Shown here: piece by piece, positions 41,831-52,192 of the stretch
Position numbering within the stretch: the first letter of the stretch is position 1
How the letters are laid out: the number at the start of each line of letters is the position of its first letter
Assembly: GCA_964403285.1 (NCBI GenBank)
Contig: CAYOFG010000001.1
Coordinates: 1 to 64,000 of the forward strand
Length of the DNA stretch: 64,000 nt
DNA from: WVXT01 sp964403285
GTDB lineage: Bacteria; UBA6262; WVXT01
Direction: 5' to 3'
Notes under the pieces: generated by a model
The model's input: only the letters and a program-made list of their open reading frames with translations
Told to the model about the DNA's origin: nothing
The model's database searches: none
Position numbers and translations under genes: made by a program

Positions 41831-43798
41831 TTATTCGTATCTCAACGCCTCAATAGGGTCAAGTGTTGAAGCTTTCTGTGCTGGCCAAAGTCCGAACGCA
41901 ATGCCTACCATTAAAGAAAAGGTAGTAGCCAAAGTTATAGAGAATAAAGAAATTTTCATTGCCCATCCAGCAAAAGAAGTAATATACACAGATGTGCCTA
42001 TCCCTAATAAAATACCGGCTATTCCGCCGATAAACGACATTAATATTGCTTCAATCAAAAACTGAACCACGATATCTTTCTTTGTCGCACCAATCGCCTT
42101 ACGCAGACCAATCTCGCGCGTGCGCTCAGTTACCGAAACCAGCATAATGTTCATAATCCCGATTCCGCCGATTAAAAGTGAAATAGCGGCAATTGAACTC
42201 AATAATAATGACATAGTCTTAGTGGTGCTTTCTAAAGCGCTCTTAATATCACTTATATTTTGAATCTGAAATGAACTCTCTTCGTTTTTCTTACGATGGT
42301 GTTGCTCTATAATAACCTTAGATACGGCCTCTTTAGCCGCATCAATTAAATCCGCACTTTTTGCCTCTACATAAAAGGCGTCAATATAATCTTTGCCGAA
42401 AAGTCTATACATAGCTGTAGTAATAGGAATAAATACCCGGTCATCTAAATCGTAACTACCCCCTCCACCCCTAACGCGTAACACTCCGATTACTTTGAAG
42501 TTGACAAAATTTATCTTTATTGTCTCGCCAATAGGATTGCTATCTCCAAAGAGCTCCTTTGCCACCGTGACACATAATAACGCTACCTTTTCTCGTGTTT
42601 TTACTTCTTCCTCGGTAAAAAATCTTCCCACGGCCGGCCCCGGAGCACCAACTAAAACAAAGTTCACTCCCACTCCTTCAATCACAGTATTCCAGTTTTT
42701 ATTCTTATGGACTATCTGTCCTCTCTGGCTCACGGAAGGGTATGCAATTTTTACTACATCAGTGAGTTTTTCTATGGCAGATAAATCCTGAAAAGTAAAA
42801 CGCGTCACCACCCCTGCCGGCAAAGTTACCCCCCTAACCTTTGGTGGACGAGCCCTGACCATCAGAAGATTAGCACCTGCTATTTCAAACTGTTTCTTGA
42901 TTGCTTCCTTTGCCCCCTGGCCTAATCCTAACATCGTAATAACTGCAGCTACGCCGATTAAAATCCCTAAGATAGATAAAAATGAACGCATTTTATGCGT
43001 TAACAATGCTGTGCCTGCTTGGCGAGAATAAGCAAAGAATTCAATTCTCCTGGCCTTTCTGTCGGCTGTGGATAAAACCCCATCAATTATCTTATCTACC
43101 TGACTTTCTTTGGAAGATTTTTGCGGGATTGGGGATTCCTCATCAGAAATGATCCGGCCGTCAAGCATATCAATCACGTGTCTGGCTGAGGTAGCTATTT
43201 CTTTTTCATGGGTGACGATAATAACTGTATTACCTTTTTGATTTAACTCTTTTAGAATTGAGATTATTTCTTCTCTACTTTTGGAATCAAGATTACCGGT
43301 CGGCTCATCGGCCAATATTATCAAAGGTTCATTTACCAAAGAACGCGCAATCGCTACCCGCTGCTGTTGACCGCCGGAAAGTTCATTTGGCCGATGCGTT
43401 ATCCTCTCAGAAAGCCCTACTTCCTCAAGTTTTTGTTGGGCGGTATCTTTTAATTGTCGCTTTCCGGCATAAACTAAAGGCAATTCCACATTTTCCAAGG
43501 CTGTCATCCTTGGCAAAAGATGGAACTGCTGAAACACAAAACCTGCTAAGCGACTGCGTATGGCAGATAATTCCTTATCAGAAAGTTCGTTAATCTTTCT
43601 GTTTCCCAAATAATATTCTCCGGAATCCGGCCTATCGAGCAAGCCCAAAATATGCAAAAGCGTGGATTTACCCGAACCCGAAGGCCCCATAATCGCCACA
43701 AACTCTCCGGGAGCAATTTTCAAAGAGACATCCTGCAAGGCTTTGACTTCTACATTGCCCATCTGATAGTTTTTGGAAATATTTCTTAATTCAATCAT
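41831..43798 (-). CDS. MacB-like ABC transporter (second copy)
   Basis: 655 residues with the same architecture as the protein at 16719-18698: GPSGSGKST, LSGGQQQRVAIARSL, LIILADEPTGNLDSKS, MacB_PCD and the FtsX helices with NIMLVSVTERTREIGLRKAI. ATG 43798 overlaps the adaptor stop by 4 bases (ATGA) and gives the familiar MIELRNISKNY start. With the TolC- and adaptor-like genes upstream it forms a complete tripartite pump embedded in the glycan/acyl locus, so its cargo is probably that product or a lipoprotein. Confidence 0.93.
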   Translation of the reverse strand: MIELRNISKNYQMGNVEVKALQDVSLKIAPGEFVAIMGPSGSGKSTLLHILGLLDRPDSGEYYLGNRKINELSDKELSAIRSRLAGFVFQQFHLLPRMTALENVELPLVYAGKRQLKDTAQQKLEEVGLSERITHRPNELSGGQQQRVAIARSLVNEPLIILADEPTGNLDSKSREEIISILKELNQKGNTVIIVTHEKEIATSARHVIDMLDGRIISDEESPIPQKSSKESQVDKIIDGVLSTADRKARRIEFFAYSRQAGTALLTHKMRSFLSILGILIGVAAVITMLGLGQGAKEAIKKQFEIAGANLLMVRARPPKVRGVTLPAGVVTRFTFQDLSAIEKLTDVVKIAYPSVSQRGQIVHKNKNWNTVIEGVGVNFVLVGAPGPAVGRFFTEEEVKTREKVALLCVTVAKELFGDSNPIGETIKINFVNFKVIGVLRVRGGGGSYDLDDRVFIPITTAMYRLFGKDYIDAFYVEAKSADLIDAAKEAVSKVIIEQHHRKKNEESSFQIQNISDIKSALESTTKTMSLLLSSIAAISLLIGGIGIMNIMLVSVTERTREIGLRKAIGATKKDIVVQFLIEAILMSFIGGIAGILLGIGTSVYITSFAGWAMKISLFSITLATTFSLMVGIAFGLWPAQKASTLDPIEALRYE

Positions 43799-44757
43799 TT
43801 TTTTCTGCGCCACCACATAAAAGGGTTAGTGCCAATAATTGTGCCTTCAGACAGACTATATTTTTTTCTCTTTAAAATTATTCTATCTTGAGTGGTAATC
43901 CCGGAAATAACCTCTATGTTCTTTTCATCCGAGATTCCCAGACTTACGCGCCTCTTTAAAGGTTCTTTGCTATTGCCCTGCCCAAGCAACACGTAATTTT
44001 GCCCTTTTTCCTTATACACCGCCTCCGTCGGGATGACTAAAATATTCTCCTTGTCCTGCTGGATAAAGTCCACAGAGGTATTCATACCCGAACGCAAAAA
44101 CTTGGGCACTTCTTCGGGCTTCAAATCTACTTCGTAGATAGTGACATTGTTAACGGTTTTGGATTCATAATAGATGTGTTCAACCGTAGCTTTTATTTTG
44201 GTATCCGGATAGGCATCGAGAGTAATAATCGCTTTCATATCCTTAGTGATTTTGCTGATATCCGTTTCATCAACCTGTGCCCGCATAATCAGATGGTCGG
44301 ATAATACTACCACTGCATCCGTGGTAGTGACCATCTGTCCGGGCTGGATAGTGGCCACAATGACCTCGCCGTCAATTGGCGCCGGTAACGGTATAGGCCG
44401 ATAGATCTCCTCCCAGTATTTTAAAGACTCTTCTCCTTTGGCTCTGGCAGTATTCAATAAAGCTGCCCTTTCGGTTGAGTTCATCCAAGCCAGAATTTGC
44501 CCGGTTTTTACCTTATCTCCTTCCTGGACTAAAATTTTTTCAATTCTACCGTTAACCGGCGGTTTTACTTCCAACCGGTTTTTGGGAAGGACCGGGCCAG
44601 TACATGATATAAAGGTCTGGATAGAGCTGACAACTGGCGTTATCTCTTGCATAACTTCATCAGAGGGCCTCTTTTGCTTCATCCGTGTTATAGCTACGCC
44701 AGCGATAATCAAAATGACCATAGCAATAAAAAATAATTTTAATTTTTTACTTCGCAT
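43795..44757 (-). CDS. MacA/HlyD-type periplasmic adaptor (second copy)
   Basis: 320 residues: membrane anchor (LKLFFIAMVILIIAGVAI), barrel-sandwich halves (VNGRIEKILVQEGDKVKTGQ and DGEVIVATIQPGQMV) and beta-barrel region (TLDAYPDTKIKATVEHIYYE). Like its paralog at 18705-19646 it has only a short linker (about 30 residues) between lipoyl halves instead of a long hairpin. ATG 44757 lies inside the end of the tolC-like gene (11-base overlap). Confidence 0.9.
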   Translation of the reverse strand: MRSKKLKLFFIAMVILIIAGVAITRMKQKRPSDEVMQEITPVVSSIQTFISCTGPVLPKNRLEVKPPVNGRIEKILVQEGDKVKTGQILAWMNSTERAALLNTARAKGEESLKYWEEIYRPIPLPAPIDGEVIVATIQPGQMVTTTDAVVVLSDHLIMRAQVDETDISKITKDMKAIITLDAYPDTKIKATVEHIYYESKTVNNVTIYEVDLKPEEVPKFLRSGMNTSVDFIQQDKENILVIPTEAVYKEKGQNYVLLGQGNSKEPLKRRVSLGISDEKNIEVISGITTQDRIILKRKKYSLSEGTIIGTNPFMWWRRKK

Positions 44758-46042
44758 ATTCCAATGTCTCTCCTTTCGCGTGAATCCAGGCTGCCTCAGC
44801 AAGCAAGGCATTTGCCTGAGAATTCAGGTAAGTTTTTTTGGCCGTCACCAAATCATTCTGAATAATAATCCAGTTATCAAAGGTAATAAAACCTGCTGAA
44901 TACTCTGCCTCTGCTATCTTTGAGCGTTCCTCAGCGGCATTAAGCAATTCCCGCCTCACTTCCACTGTTTCCACTGCATCCTGTAATGCCACCCAAGTCT
45001 GCTCTAAGTTTACTACCACGCTGTCCCAGGTGCTTCTGGCATTGGCCTCGGCTTGATTGTAAACAGCTTGGGCTTTGGATACCTGGGCAAGCAGCAAACC
45101 GCCTTCAAATATCGGCAGGGTCAAACTCAAGCCCAAACTATAATTGTTGTTTCGTGGCGGCCACGACGAACTTGTTCTATTGGCTCCAGCTTCACCGGAA
45201 AGCTGCGGAGCAAAGTCGGCATAGGCGGATTTAATATCAAAAAAGGCAGCATTTTTCTTAGCAAAAGCCTGCAGTAAAGAAGGATTATTTTGAGCCAATA
45301 CCTCCAAGTCTGGCTTATCTTTAGCTGCATCGTACACGGTAAAATCTGCCTTTACCGACATCGGCTTAAATTCCTTACGCCCCATTTCTTTACTTAATTG
45401 CCTTTGCACCAGGCTAACATCTCTTTCCGCCTGTGCGAGTTCAAAATTTGCCTGGGAAATATTTGCTTCTGCAGTCAATAAAGCGCCTTTGTGCTCCAGA
45501 CCAGACTCATAACGGAGGGCAATTAATTCAAGACTGTCTCTTCTGATTTTCACAATGTCTTCAGCCACGCGGATTAACTCCTGGGCCTTTAATAAATTAA
45601 TAAATGCGGTGCGTAAATTAAGCCTTACCTGGCTTGAAGTAAAGCGATAATTCTGCTGGGCAACTTTGATATTTTCTAAAGCGGCTTTCACATTATTTAT
45701 TTTTTTGAAGCCGCCAAATATCAGCTGTGTACCAGAGACGCCGTATGTGTAAGTATCTGTCGTGGTGCGTGTAGTGGAACCTGTAGTGGTATTAGTAACG
45801 CTCGTGCCTGCCGTTGAGGCATCCAGGTTACTGTCGATTTGCGGATACAACCCGCTTGCGGTTATGGCTTTATCAGCTTTTTGTTGGTTAACATTCTCCT
45901 GCGCCGAGATTAAATCCGGGTGATTTTGGGCAGCTTCTCTGATACAATCTTGCCAAGTAAGCACTTCCCCGGCGATTCCCTTAGTAAGAGTAACGCATAA
46001 AAATAATAAAAATATGAAAAAAATCCTACAGTATTTGTACAT
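44747..46042 (-). CDS. TolC-family outer-membrane efflux protein (second copy)
   Basis: 431 residues with signal peptide (FFIFLLFLCVTLTKGIAG) and two OEP repeats (LTWQDCIREAAQNHPDLISA, GVSGTQLIFGGFKKI, LSLTLPIFEGGLLLA). A Thr/Ser-rich loop (TSVTNTTTGSTTRTTTD) around residues 80-97 probably faces outside. ATG 46042 shares a base with the stop of the adenylating-enzyme gene (TAATG). Paralog of 19646-20959. Confidence 0.9.
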   Translation of the reverse strand: MYKYCRIFFIFLLFLCVTLTKGIAGEVLTWQDCIREAAQNHPDLISAQENVNQQKADKAITASGLYPQIDSNLDASTAGTSVTNTTTGSTTRTTTDTYTYGVSGTQLIFGGFKKINNVKAALENIKVAQQNYRFTSSQVRLNLRTAFINLLKAQELIRVAEDIVKIRRDSLELIALRYESGLEHKGALLTAEANISQANFELAQAERDVSLVQRQLSKEMGRKEFKPMSVKADFTVYDAAKDKPDLEVLAQNNPSLLQAFAKKNAAFFDIKSAYADFAPQLSGEAGANRTSSSWPPRNNNYSLGLSLTLPIFEGGLLLAQVSKAQAVYNQAEANARSTWDSVVVNLEQTWVALQDAVETVEVRRELLNAAEERSKIAEAEYSAGFITFDNWIIIQNDLVTAKKTYLNSQANALLAEAAWIHAKGETLEYAK

Positions 46043-47460
46043 TATCTACTCACCCAGCCTGATGATTTCCCTTTATCATCAATCGTTGAAACTTTTCCGA
46101 CTTCGTCTATGTGTGTTTTAGCGAATTTAGAAATAACCATTTTGTGTTTATTTAATACTAAAGAGATATCTGAAACAACCTCTACCTTTACTTTCACTAT
46201 TTGATAAAGGCCTTTATCACTCAAAATATTACCGATTGCCTCCTCTACCTGTTTAGTTAATTGTTTTCCTCCTTCACTCGCGACTATCTTAACTCTTAAA
46301 AAAGCGTTTTCTTCCTGAATGACCCGGAATTTTTCTAAACCAGGTATTTTAAAATTAAAAAGAATGGGGTCGATTACTTCGTAATCCCCATTTTCTTTAT
46401 CAACCCAAATGATATCCCCTTCTCTACCTAAAATTTTTCCAATTACTGCCAGAGTAGAACCACACGGACATTTTGTCGTTGACATCTGGACAATATCATT
46501 CAAACGGTACCGTATTATAGGTTGAATAAAATTCATTAAGTTCGTAATGACTGCTTTTCCAGGTTTTCCGGAAGAAACAGGATTATCATTAATATCAAGA
46601 ACCTCCAACACAAGTGCGTGAGAATAAACATGGAGAGAATGAAATTTGCATTCAGCAGCTATAGGCCCCGTCGCCTCCGTAGCAAAGTAACCACTATAGG
46701 GAACGCAATTAAATGCCTCAATTACAGCCTTCTTCATCTCTTCGGTAGGCATAAACCCTCCCCAAAAGACTTTCTTAGGCGATATATGAAGGATATTTTT
46801 TAATTTCTGCTCGGCAAGAATGCTAAGTATCGAAGGATAACCTAATAGCATGTCTGGATTAAATTCATTTAATTCCTTCACTATCACTGATATGGGTTTG
46901 CGAACCGAAAAATGCCGTACCTCTGCTAAGAAACGAGGTATACTTTTATAAAATACAGTAGAACCAACGTGCGGATTGTCGGTAAAAACACAGGCCATAC
47001 GGGGCCTCTTCCTGAAAATATGCCTGATTAACTCGTAATTTTTGTATGATATTTTAGACGCTATTTCATAATCAAAACAGGAATCATTAAAAACTGAAAT
47101 CCATAAAAGACCACTCGTACCTGAGCTATGTATTACTGTATATTTCTTATTTATCTTAAAGGAATCCTCTTCTGTATTGCAAAAATCAATTAATTGACTT
47201 TTTGTAATATCCTTGGCTGTAAGAATGCTATCTAAATTATCCATAAAGGTTTTTTTATCAATCAGTGGAAGATTCTCTATCCTCATATCTTTATCAATAT
47301 TTATATTGCGGTATAAATCTCCATAAAAGGTAGAGTTCTGTTTTGCGAATCTTAATAGCCGCAAGAATCTTTGTTGTTGAATATGTTGAATAGATGCGTA
47401 ATTCCGCCGACTTACTGTATCGAAATCATAGATATATTTTAAAGTTCTTATTGCCCCCAT
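46042..47460 (-). CDS. PaaK/CapK-like AMP-forming adenylating enzyme
   Basis: 472 residues. The nucleotide loop HSSGTSGLLW, LGYPSILSILAEQ, WGGFMPTEEMKKA, YFATEATGPIAAEC and IIRYRLNDIVQMS are the motifs of phenylacetate-CoA ligase relatives. CPCGSTLAVIGKILGREGD belongs to the same group. CapK-type members occur in polysaccharide loci and likely activate a carboxylic acid or acyl unit for transfer. GAGGA precedes ATG 47460. With LuxE it is the second acyl-activating enzyme in the locus. Confidence 0.85.
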   Translation of the reverse strand: MGAIRTLKYIYDFDTVSRRNYASIQHIQQQRFLRLLRFAKQNSTFYGDLYRNINIDKDMRIENLPLIDKKTFMDNLDSILTAKDITKSQLIDFCNTEEDSFKINKKYTVIHSSGTSGLLWISVFNDSCFDYEIASKISYKNYELIRHIFRKRPRMACVFTDNPHVGSTVFYKSIPRFLAEVRHFSVRKPISVIVKELNEFNPDMLLGYPSILSILAEQKLKNILHISPKKVFWGGFMPTEEMKKAVIEAFNCVPYSGYFATEATGPIAAECKFHSLHVYSHALVLEVLDINDNPVSSGKPGKAVITNLMNFIQPIIRYRLNDIVQMSTTKCPCGSTLAVIGKILGREGDIIWVDKENGDYEVIDPILFNFKIPGLEKFRVIQEENAFLRVKIVASEGGKQLTKQVEEAIGNILSDKGLYQIVKVKVEVVSDISLVLNKHKMVISKFAKTHIDEVGKVSTIDDKGKSSGWVSR

Positions 47461-47472
47461 ATATTCATCCTC

Positions 47473-49623
47473 TCAAAACTTTTTCCACATAGTCTTTGCT
47501 TTTTGGCTATGAAAAAAGATTTTTTCAGAAAACTTAACTTCTTTAGAATCAATAGCCAAAAAAGAATTAACTTTTCTCTCTTGGGATTCCAGCCAAAGTA
47601 TTCTTCCCAGAAAATTTATTTTTCCTTCAAAATCAGCAAAGCGTTGACAATGGAGTTGATAGATAAAATAAACAATATTTCCATCTATATTTATTGCTAC
47701 GCCTAACTTTTCATTTTTCGAAGGAGCCCACTGCGTGCGTAATTCTTCTATCTCAACTTTAGGGCGCTTCCCTTTATATGGCAAAAGCAACGTGAAAAAG
47801 GTATCTGTGCTACGATTATGTTTTATGTATTTCAGAAAGGGAGAGACACAAGGCTCATTATTATAAATAACTCTACCTTTTGTAATTACCATTTCATCTA
47901 TATCATCCTTATATAAAGGAACAACAAGTATCCCCACATTACCATTTTTCACATTCACCATCTTTTTTTTGCTATCTATCTCTACTTTTCCAGGGAAAAA
48001 GTGAAGTAAAAACTCATAGTGGTTGGCGAAAGCCCACTGTTCATTCTGTACCTTAAGTTCATCAATTATTATCCAGTATTTTCCCTTTATAAATAGAATC
48101 TTACGGTCGTGAATTAAGGGGTTCATCAGATTAAGATATCCTTCGTGTTTGGCCTCTACAAAATCAAAGACCTCTTTGGATATCCATCTCTCTATTGAGA
48201 CCCTTGGCCATCCACAGTTTTCCAGAAATGCTTTAACATTAGGATACAATGGTATTTTGTCAAGATCATAGTTAACGTCCCATTGCCAGATATCTCGTAA
48301 GAGAATCTGGTCCCGATTATTAACTTGTATGGTATTATGCGCAGCAGTCCGTTTATACCAACCTGCGTAGTCATAATGGTCGTAAGAACAATTCCCCGAA
48401 TCAACAATAATTGGCTTTCCATGGGCATAAAGCTCAAAACCTAACTTACCTGCATGAGTATGAAAGAACCATCCTGGATAGGCATCAAAAAATAATTGTT
48501 GGGTATCGTCTTTATCGCGCATAACCGCAAAACCAGCTTCAGGGAAAAGCTTTGTCTTTTTCATCTCTGATAGCATATGTTGTTTGTGTCTTCCTTGCCT
48601 TCGATTCTTAAGATTATCGGCAAAACGCAGAATGAACCCTAAAGTTGGTGAAAAAGGCAACATAGCCCATTTATTCTGAAAAAACATATGATTAGCGCAT
48701 AATAAAAAAGTTTTTATATCTACAATGTAACTATCGTTAATTAAAGGAAGAGTTTCGTCTGGCCTGATAGCAGTCACAACAAAATCTATCATTTTCTTAG
48801 TAAAGTTCATTAATTTTCTGGATACCTTAATTCTATTTATCTTAGCAATAAGAATGGCATCCATGTACAGTTGTGCCACAGTTATATGATAACTTAACGA
48901 CCCTTCTGCTTGAACACCGTCAGAAAAAAATTGACGTTTTATTTGTTTTTCTAAATTATCATATGCTAAATTCATCCAAACTTTAGCTTCTTTGAACTCT
49001 GGGAACACTATCCCCAAATGGGCTAAGGCAACTAACTCGTGAATCTGCCAGTTACCAAATTGATACCGTGGGTTAGAATTTACAGCATACAAATATTTAC
49101 CATGGGAAAAAATTGTCTCAATTATAAACAATCTATCATCGGATGAAATTTGCTTTGAATCTTTGAGAAAAAAGTACATCCACAACAAATTAACCACACG
49201 AATTGCTGCATTCAAACTGCCCCATACAAGTCCAGTATGTTGATCTTTTACATCGGAAGAGAGAGGATTCTTCTTACACCAGTCGCGAAGCAAATATAAG
49301 CTTTTTCTTGCATATTGTGGCTTCCCATAGAGAAAATACATAAGACCTAAAGAATTCAAGAAACCCAGTCTATTCAACTTAGCAGATTTTTCAGTATTTC
49401 TGAACTTCCCCCAATCAATATCATCTCCAAAATGTGTCCATCCCCTCGTTACATTATGAAACATATATATCCTGCTATCCTCACCAACTAAAAACGTATG
49501 CCGTAGAGCTGCATCGGCGACTTTCTTCTCAAAGGAAGATTCTCCCAAAGTGCGCAATGGTCTTTTTAGCAACGAGGCTCTTTCAGATTGAAAATAGAAT
49601 GCTGGTTGCTTCCGCGGTGCCAA
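47473..49623 (-). CDS. Heparinase II/III-family protein
   Basis: 716 residues. The N-terminal alpha/alpha toroid has NPRYQFGNWQIHELVALAHL and GVQAEGSLSYHITVAQLYMD. The middle has HTHAGKLGFELYAHGKPIIV, then DSGNCSYDHYDYAGWYKRTA and AAHNTIQVNN, the hallmark of the family. The rest is a beta-sandwich. These enzymes cleave uronic-acid polysaccharides; ones in synthesis loci may trim the nascent polymer. No signal peptide is visible, so cytoplasmic. TTG 49623 with GAGGGG upstream is the apparent start. Confidence 0.85.
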   Translation of the reverse strand: MAPRKQPAFYFQSERASLLKRPLRTLGESSFEKKVADAALRHTFLVGEDSRIYMFHNVTRGWTHFGDDIDWGKFRNTEKSAKLNRLGFLNSLGLMYFLYGKPQYARKSLYLLRDWCKKNPLSSDVKDQHTGLVWGSLNAAIRVVNLLWMYFFLKDSKQISSDDRLFIIETIFSHGKYLYAVNSNPRYQFGNWQIHELVALAHLGIVFPEFKEAKVWMNLAYDNLEKQIKRQFFSDGVQAEGSLSYHITVAQLYMDAILIAKINRIKVSRKLMNFTKKMIDFVVTAIRPDETLPLINDSYIVDIKTFLLCANHMFFQNKWAMLPFSPTLGFILRFADNLKNRRQGRHKQHMLSEMKKTKLFPEAGFAVMRDKDDTQQLFFDAYPGWFFHTHAGKLGFELYAHGKPIIVDSGNCSYDHYDYAGWYKRTAAHNTIQVNNRDQILLRDIWQWDVNYDLDKIPLYPNVKAFLENCGWPRVSIERWISKEVFDFVEAKHEGYLNLMNPLIHDRKILFIKGKYWIIIDELKVQNEQWAFANHYEFLLHFFPGKVEIDSKKKMVNVKNGNVGILVVPLYKDDIDEMVITKGRVIYNNEPCVSPFLKYIKHNRSTDTFFTLLLPYKGKRPKVEIEELRTQWAPSKNEKLGVAINIDGNIVYFIYQLHCQRFADFEGKINFLGRILWLESQERKVNSFLAIDSKEVKFSEKIFFHSQKAKTMWKKF

Positions 49624-49713
49624 GTAAGTTACTAACCCCCTCTCTCATGTTCATAAACTCTTTTCTAATTTATCAGTTAATTTCTCCATGCCTGACCAAT
49701 CCCTTTTCAAAAT

Positions 49714-50949
49714 CTAAATTAACTGTTGTTTCCTTAGGCACTCTATTGCTGTAGTTACACCCAGGAATTCATCAAAATATTTCTTTGTCTTGCTCAAAGA
49801 CAACTTATACTTCTCATCATTAAATAAATTATTTATTTTCTCAAAGGCAACTTCTGGACTAGTTTCAAATGGAGGAAACAGTAGATCGCCCACTCCTAAC
49901 TCTTTTACAATAAAAGCATTATATTCATTTTCTACCTGCGTAGGAATGACGAGATGGGGAACTTCCCATGCTATTGCTTGCGAGGTTGTATTGAGACCGC
50001 CATTGGAGACAAGGACTATATTATCCAACTGAAAAACAAGCTCAAAGGGTATAAACGATGATACTACAACATTATCTGCCCCGCATATAGTCTTGTGACT
50101 GCTGTCTTCTACCACTATGAGCTGAAACTCAGTATTAGTAAATAACTGCTTAACCTTCTCAACCCATTCTTCTGCTCCGCTCCTATCAATTATTAATCCC
50201 GATAGTCTCAAAATTATGGTTTTGCGATGAGGCTCAATATTCATATTGCGTCTGCGTAGTTGAATAGTCACTTCATTAGTTGGCTGTTTCTTAATTTTCC
50301 TGGGGAAGAACGGACCTACAATACGAAAATTCTCAGGTAATGAACAATCTCCGGCAAAGACAGGGACGGTACGCAGTAGAGTACAAAACGGTGAAATATG
50401 TACTTGCATTAAATCAGCCAGTGCAGACATTTTCATATTCTTCGTGAGCCAATTTAGCTTCTTTGCCAACTGTTGAAATCTCAAATCAATCGATTCTGCA
50501 GAGATGGCATCGAGCCCTGACCTCTCAAAGACATCCTGAAGAAGAAATCTGTATCCAGGCAGATACCAGAGCTGGGCTAACATAGAAACCCAAGGGATAT
50601 TGTGTATATATGCTGAGATTCCTGCAGTTAATCTAAAATCACTGATCATAAGGTCAGGCTTAAATTCCTCTATTACCTCTTTCTCGTCGGATAGACATCT
50701 TTCAATATAGTCACCTTCGGTAATGGCCTCAAACAAGCCCCACTCAGATTCTGCCAAATAACAAATATCGAGCACCTCATAAATTTCGTTAATACCGAAG
50801 TCTTTTGCTCTCTGCCGCTGGGAACTTCCAATGACAAAAGCAACAGTATGGCCTTCTGTATTCAATGCGTTACCTAACTGCATGCAGTCATAAAGATGAG
50901 CTTCTCCGCACGATGCTGCCATAAATAGTATTCTCTTTTTGTCCCACAC
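49714..50949 (-). CDS. GT1/MurG-like glycosyltransferase
   Basis: 411 residues of GT-B type: RILFMAASCGEAHLYDCMQL at the N-terminus, PDLMISDFRLTAGISAYIHN, and in the donor half IILRLSGLIIDRSGAEEW and VSNGGLNTTSQAIAWEVPHL, then VIPTQVENEYNAFIVKEL. This follows the UDP-glycosyltransferase/MGT pattern, with Asn replacing His in the usual HGG (SNGG). Start GTG 50949 with GAGGG upstream. Probably glycosylates a lipid or small-molecule acceptor. Confidence 0.83.
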   Translation of the reverse strand: MWDKKRILFMAASCGEAHLYDCMQLGNALNTEGHTVAFVIGSSQRQRAKDFGINEIYEVLDICYLAESEWGLFEAITEGDYIERCLSDEKEVIEEFKPDLMISDFRLTAGISAYIHNIPWVSMLAQLWYLPGYRFLLQDVFERSGLDAISAESIDLRFQQLAKKLNWLTKNMKMSALADLMQVHISPFCTLLRTVPVFAGDCSLPENFRIVGPFFPRKIKKQPTNEVTIQLRRRNMNIEPHRKTIILRLSGLIIDRSGAEEWVEKVKQLFTNTEFQLIVVEDSSHKTICGADNVVVSSFIPFELVFQLDNIVLVSNGGLNTTSQAIAWEVPHLVIPTQVENEYNAFIVKELGVGDLLFPPFETSPEVAFEKINNLFNDEKYKLSLSKTKKYFDEFLGVTTAIECLRKQQLI

Positions 50950-50965
50950 TTATGTGCCCTCACTT

Positions 50966-52192
50966 TTATATAATAGTTACTTCTCTCGTAAGATAAGTCA
51001 ACATATCATATCCATCCCAAACAACGTCAAAGAGATTTAATGCCTGTCCAATTCCAACTATACGGTCTATGCCATGGCCACCTAGTTGCCAGGCAAATTC
51101 TTTCAGCTCATTTCCAGAGAACCCATACACAGCAAGCGTTTGATCTTTGAAGGTTATCAGCTCAAGAACATCCATTAAATTCGGTTTTTCTGTTTCTAGA
51201 AAGACTCCACCTCCGCTATGGAGTTCACGTAACTTCTTTTCAAACTTCTGGATATGAACTCTATAGGGTAAATCTGTTCCTGCAGTTGAAAGTTTGTCTG
51301 CCAGGCCTTCAGCGGCATATCTATATCCTGTAATCATCCGATCTATACCAACTCCTCCTTCCCAATCAATTTTTCTCTGACATACAATTTTTTTAAGGGC
51401 TGGCCAGAATCGGCTTTTGGCTCTATTTATATGTTCTTGTTCACCTATCCAAAAAATCAATCTCGGCGAAGCACATGCTTTCTGATTTAATACAAAAGCG
51501 TCAGTGAAGAATTTTTTTGAAAGTGTTTCAAGCTCTTCTTCAGATGCATTCAAAACCGCATCAGCCTTAAGGGCGGCCATAGAGAACCTATCTGCAAACA
51601 CAAGTTCAATGGCCCTGGGAGGTAAAGGGATAGTTCTGATTTGTCTTATAGTTTCATCGCCACCCCAAATTACTCGCACGTGGCAATACTGAGATAATTC
51701 CTTAGTAATGGCCTCTTCATGACCATAACTTATCACCATGCTTCTCTCTCGAATTGCTTTAAAACGCTCCTGTTCTAAAATTGAGTTTAGCATATCGAGA
51801 AGTAGCTTAATTTGTGTGCTTCTTTTCTGAGAGAGACGAATTATATTAATATTACCTACTAGCAGTGATAAAAACCATGAATAGATACACACGGAGTCGA
51901 CATTTGAAGAAGGAAAATGCAGAACTACTCCCCGTGGCAGCCAAATTTTGCCCTGGCGTTTTGATTCATAATACTGATATATCTCCTTCAGGTTTCTTTC
52001 ACACAGCCAGTGTGCCAATGCTGACGCCTCTATATATGAAATAAGTTCCTTATTACTCATAATGGAATTTGAGACCTCTTGTATAAATGCCAAGCATAAA
52101 GGTTCAAACGGTCTCATTGGTTTAGCTCGAGTAACCCGCCCAAGCAATTCTTGCCAATCTCTCTCTCTTTCCTTAGGTAGTAAGATTTCCAT
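50966..52192 (-). CDS. LuxC-like acyl-CoA (acyl-protein) reductase
   Basis: 408 residues matching the LuxC family: VLHFPSSNVDSVCIYSWFLS, VGNINIIRLSQKRS, VIWGGDETIRQIRTIPLPPR, and the catalytic cysteine in LNQKACASPRLIFW. The protein ends LGGHGIDRIVGIGQALNLFD, typical of this family. It reduces an activated acyl group to an aldehyde with NADPH. ATG 52192 (AAGGA 5 bases upstream) overlaps the luxE-like stop by 20 bases; the frame is open further but inside luxE. No luxA/luxB is present, so bioluminescence is not implied. Confidence 0.88.
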   Translation of the reverse strand: MEILLPKERERDWQELLGRVTRAKPMRPFEPLCLAFIQEVSNSIMSNKELISYIEASALAHWLCERNLKEIYQYYESKRQGKIWLPRGVVLHFPSSNVDSVCIYSWFLSLLVGNINIIRLSQKRSTQIKLLLDMLNSILEQERFKAIRERSMVISYGHEEAITKELSQYCHVRVIWGGDETIRQIRTIPLPPRAIELVFADRFSMAALKADAVLNASEEELETLSKKFFTDAFVLNQKACASPRLIFWIGEQEHINRAKSRFWPALKKIVCQRKIDWEGGVGIDRMITGYRYAAEGLADKLSTAGTDLPYRVHIQKFEKKLRELHSGGGVFLETEKPNLMDVLELITFKDQTLAVYGFSGNELKEFAWQLGGHGIDRIVGIGQALNLFDVVWDGYDMLTYLTREVTII

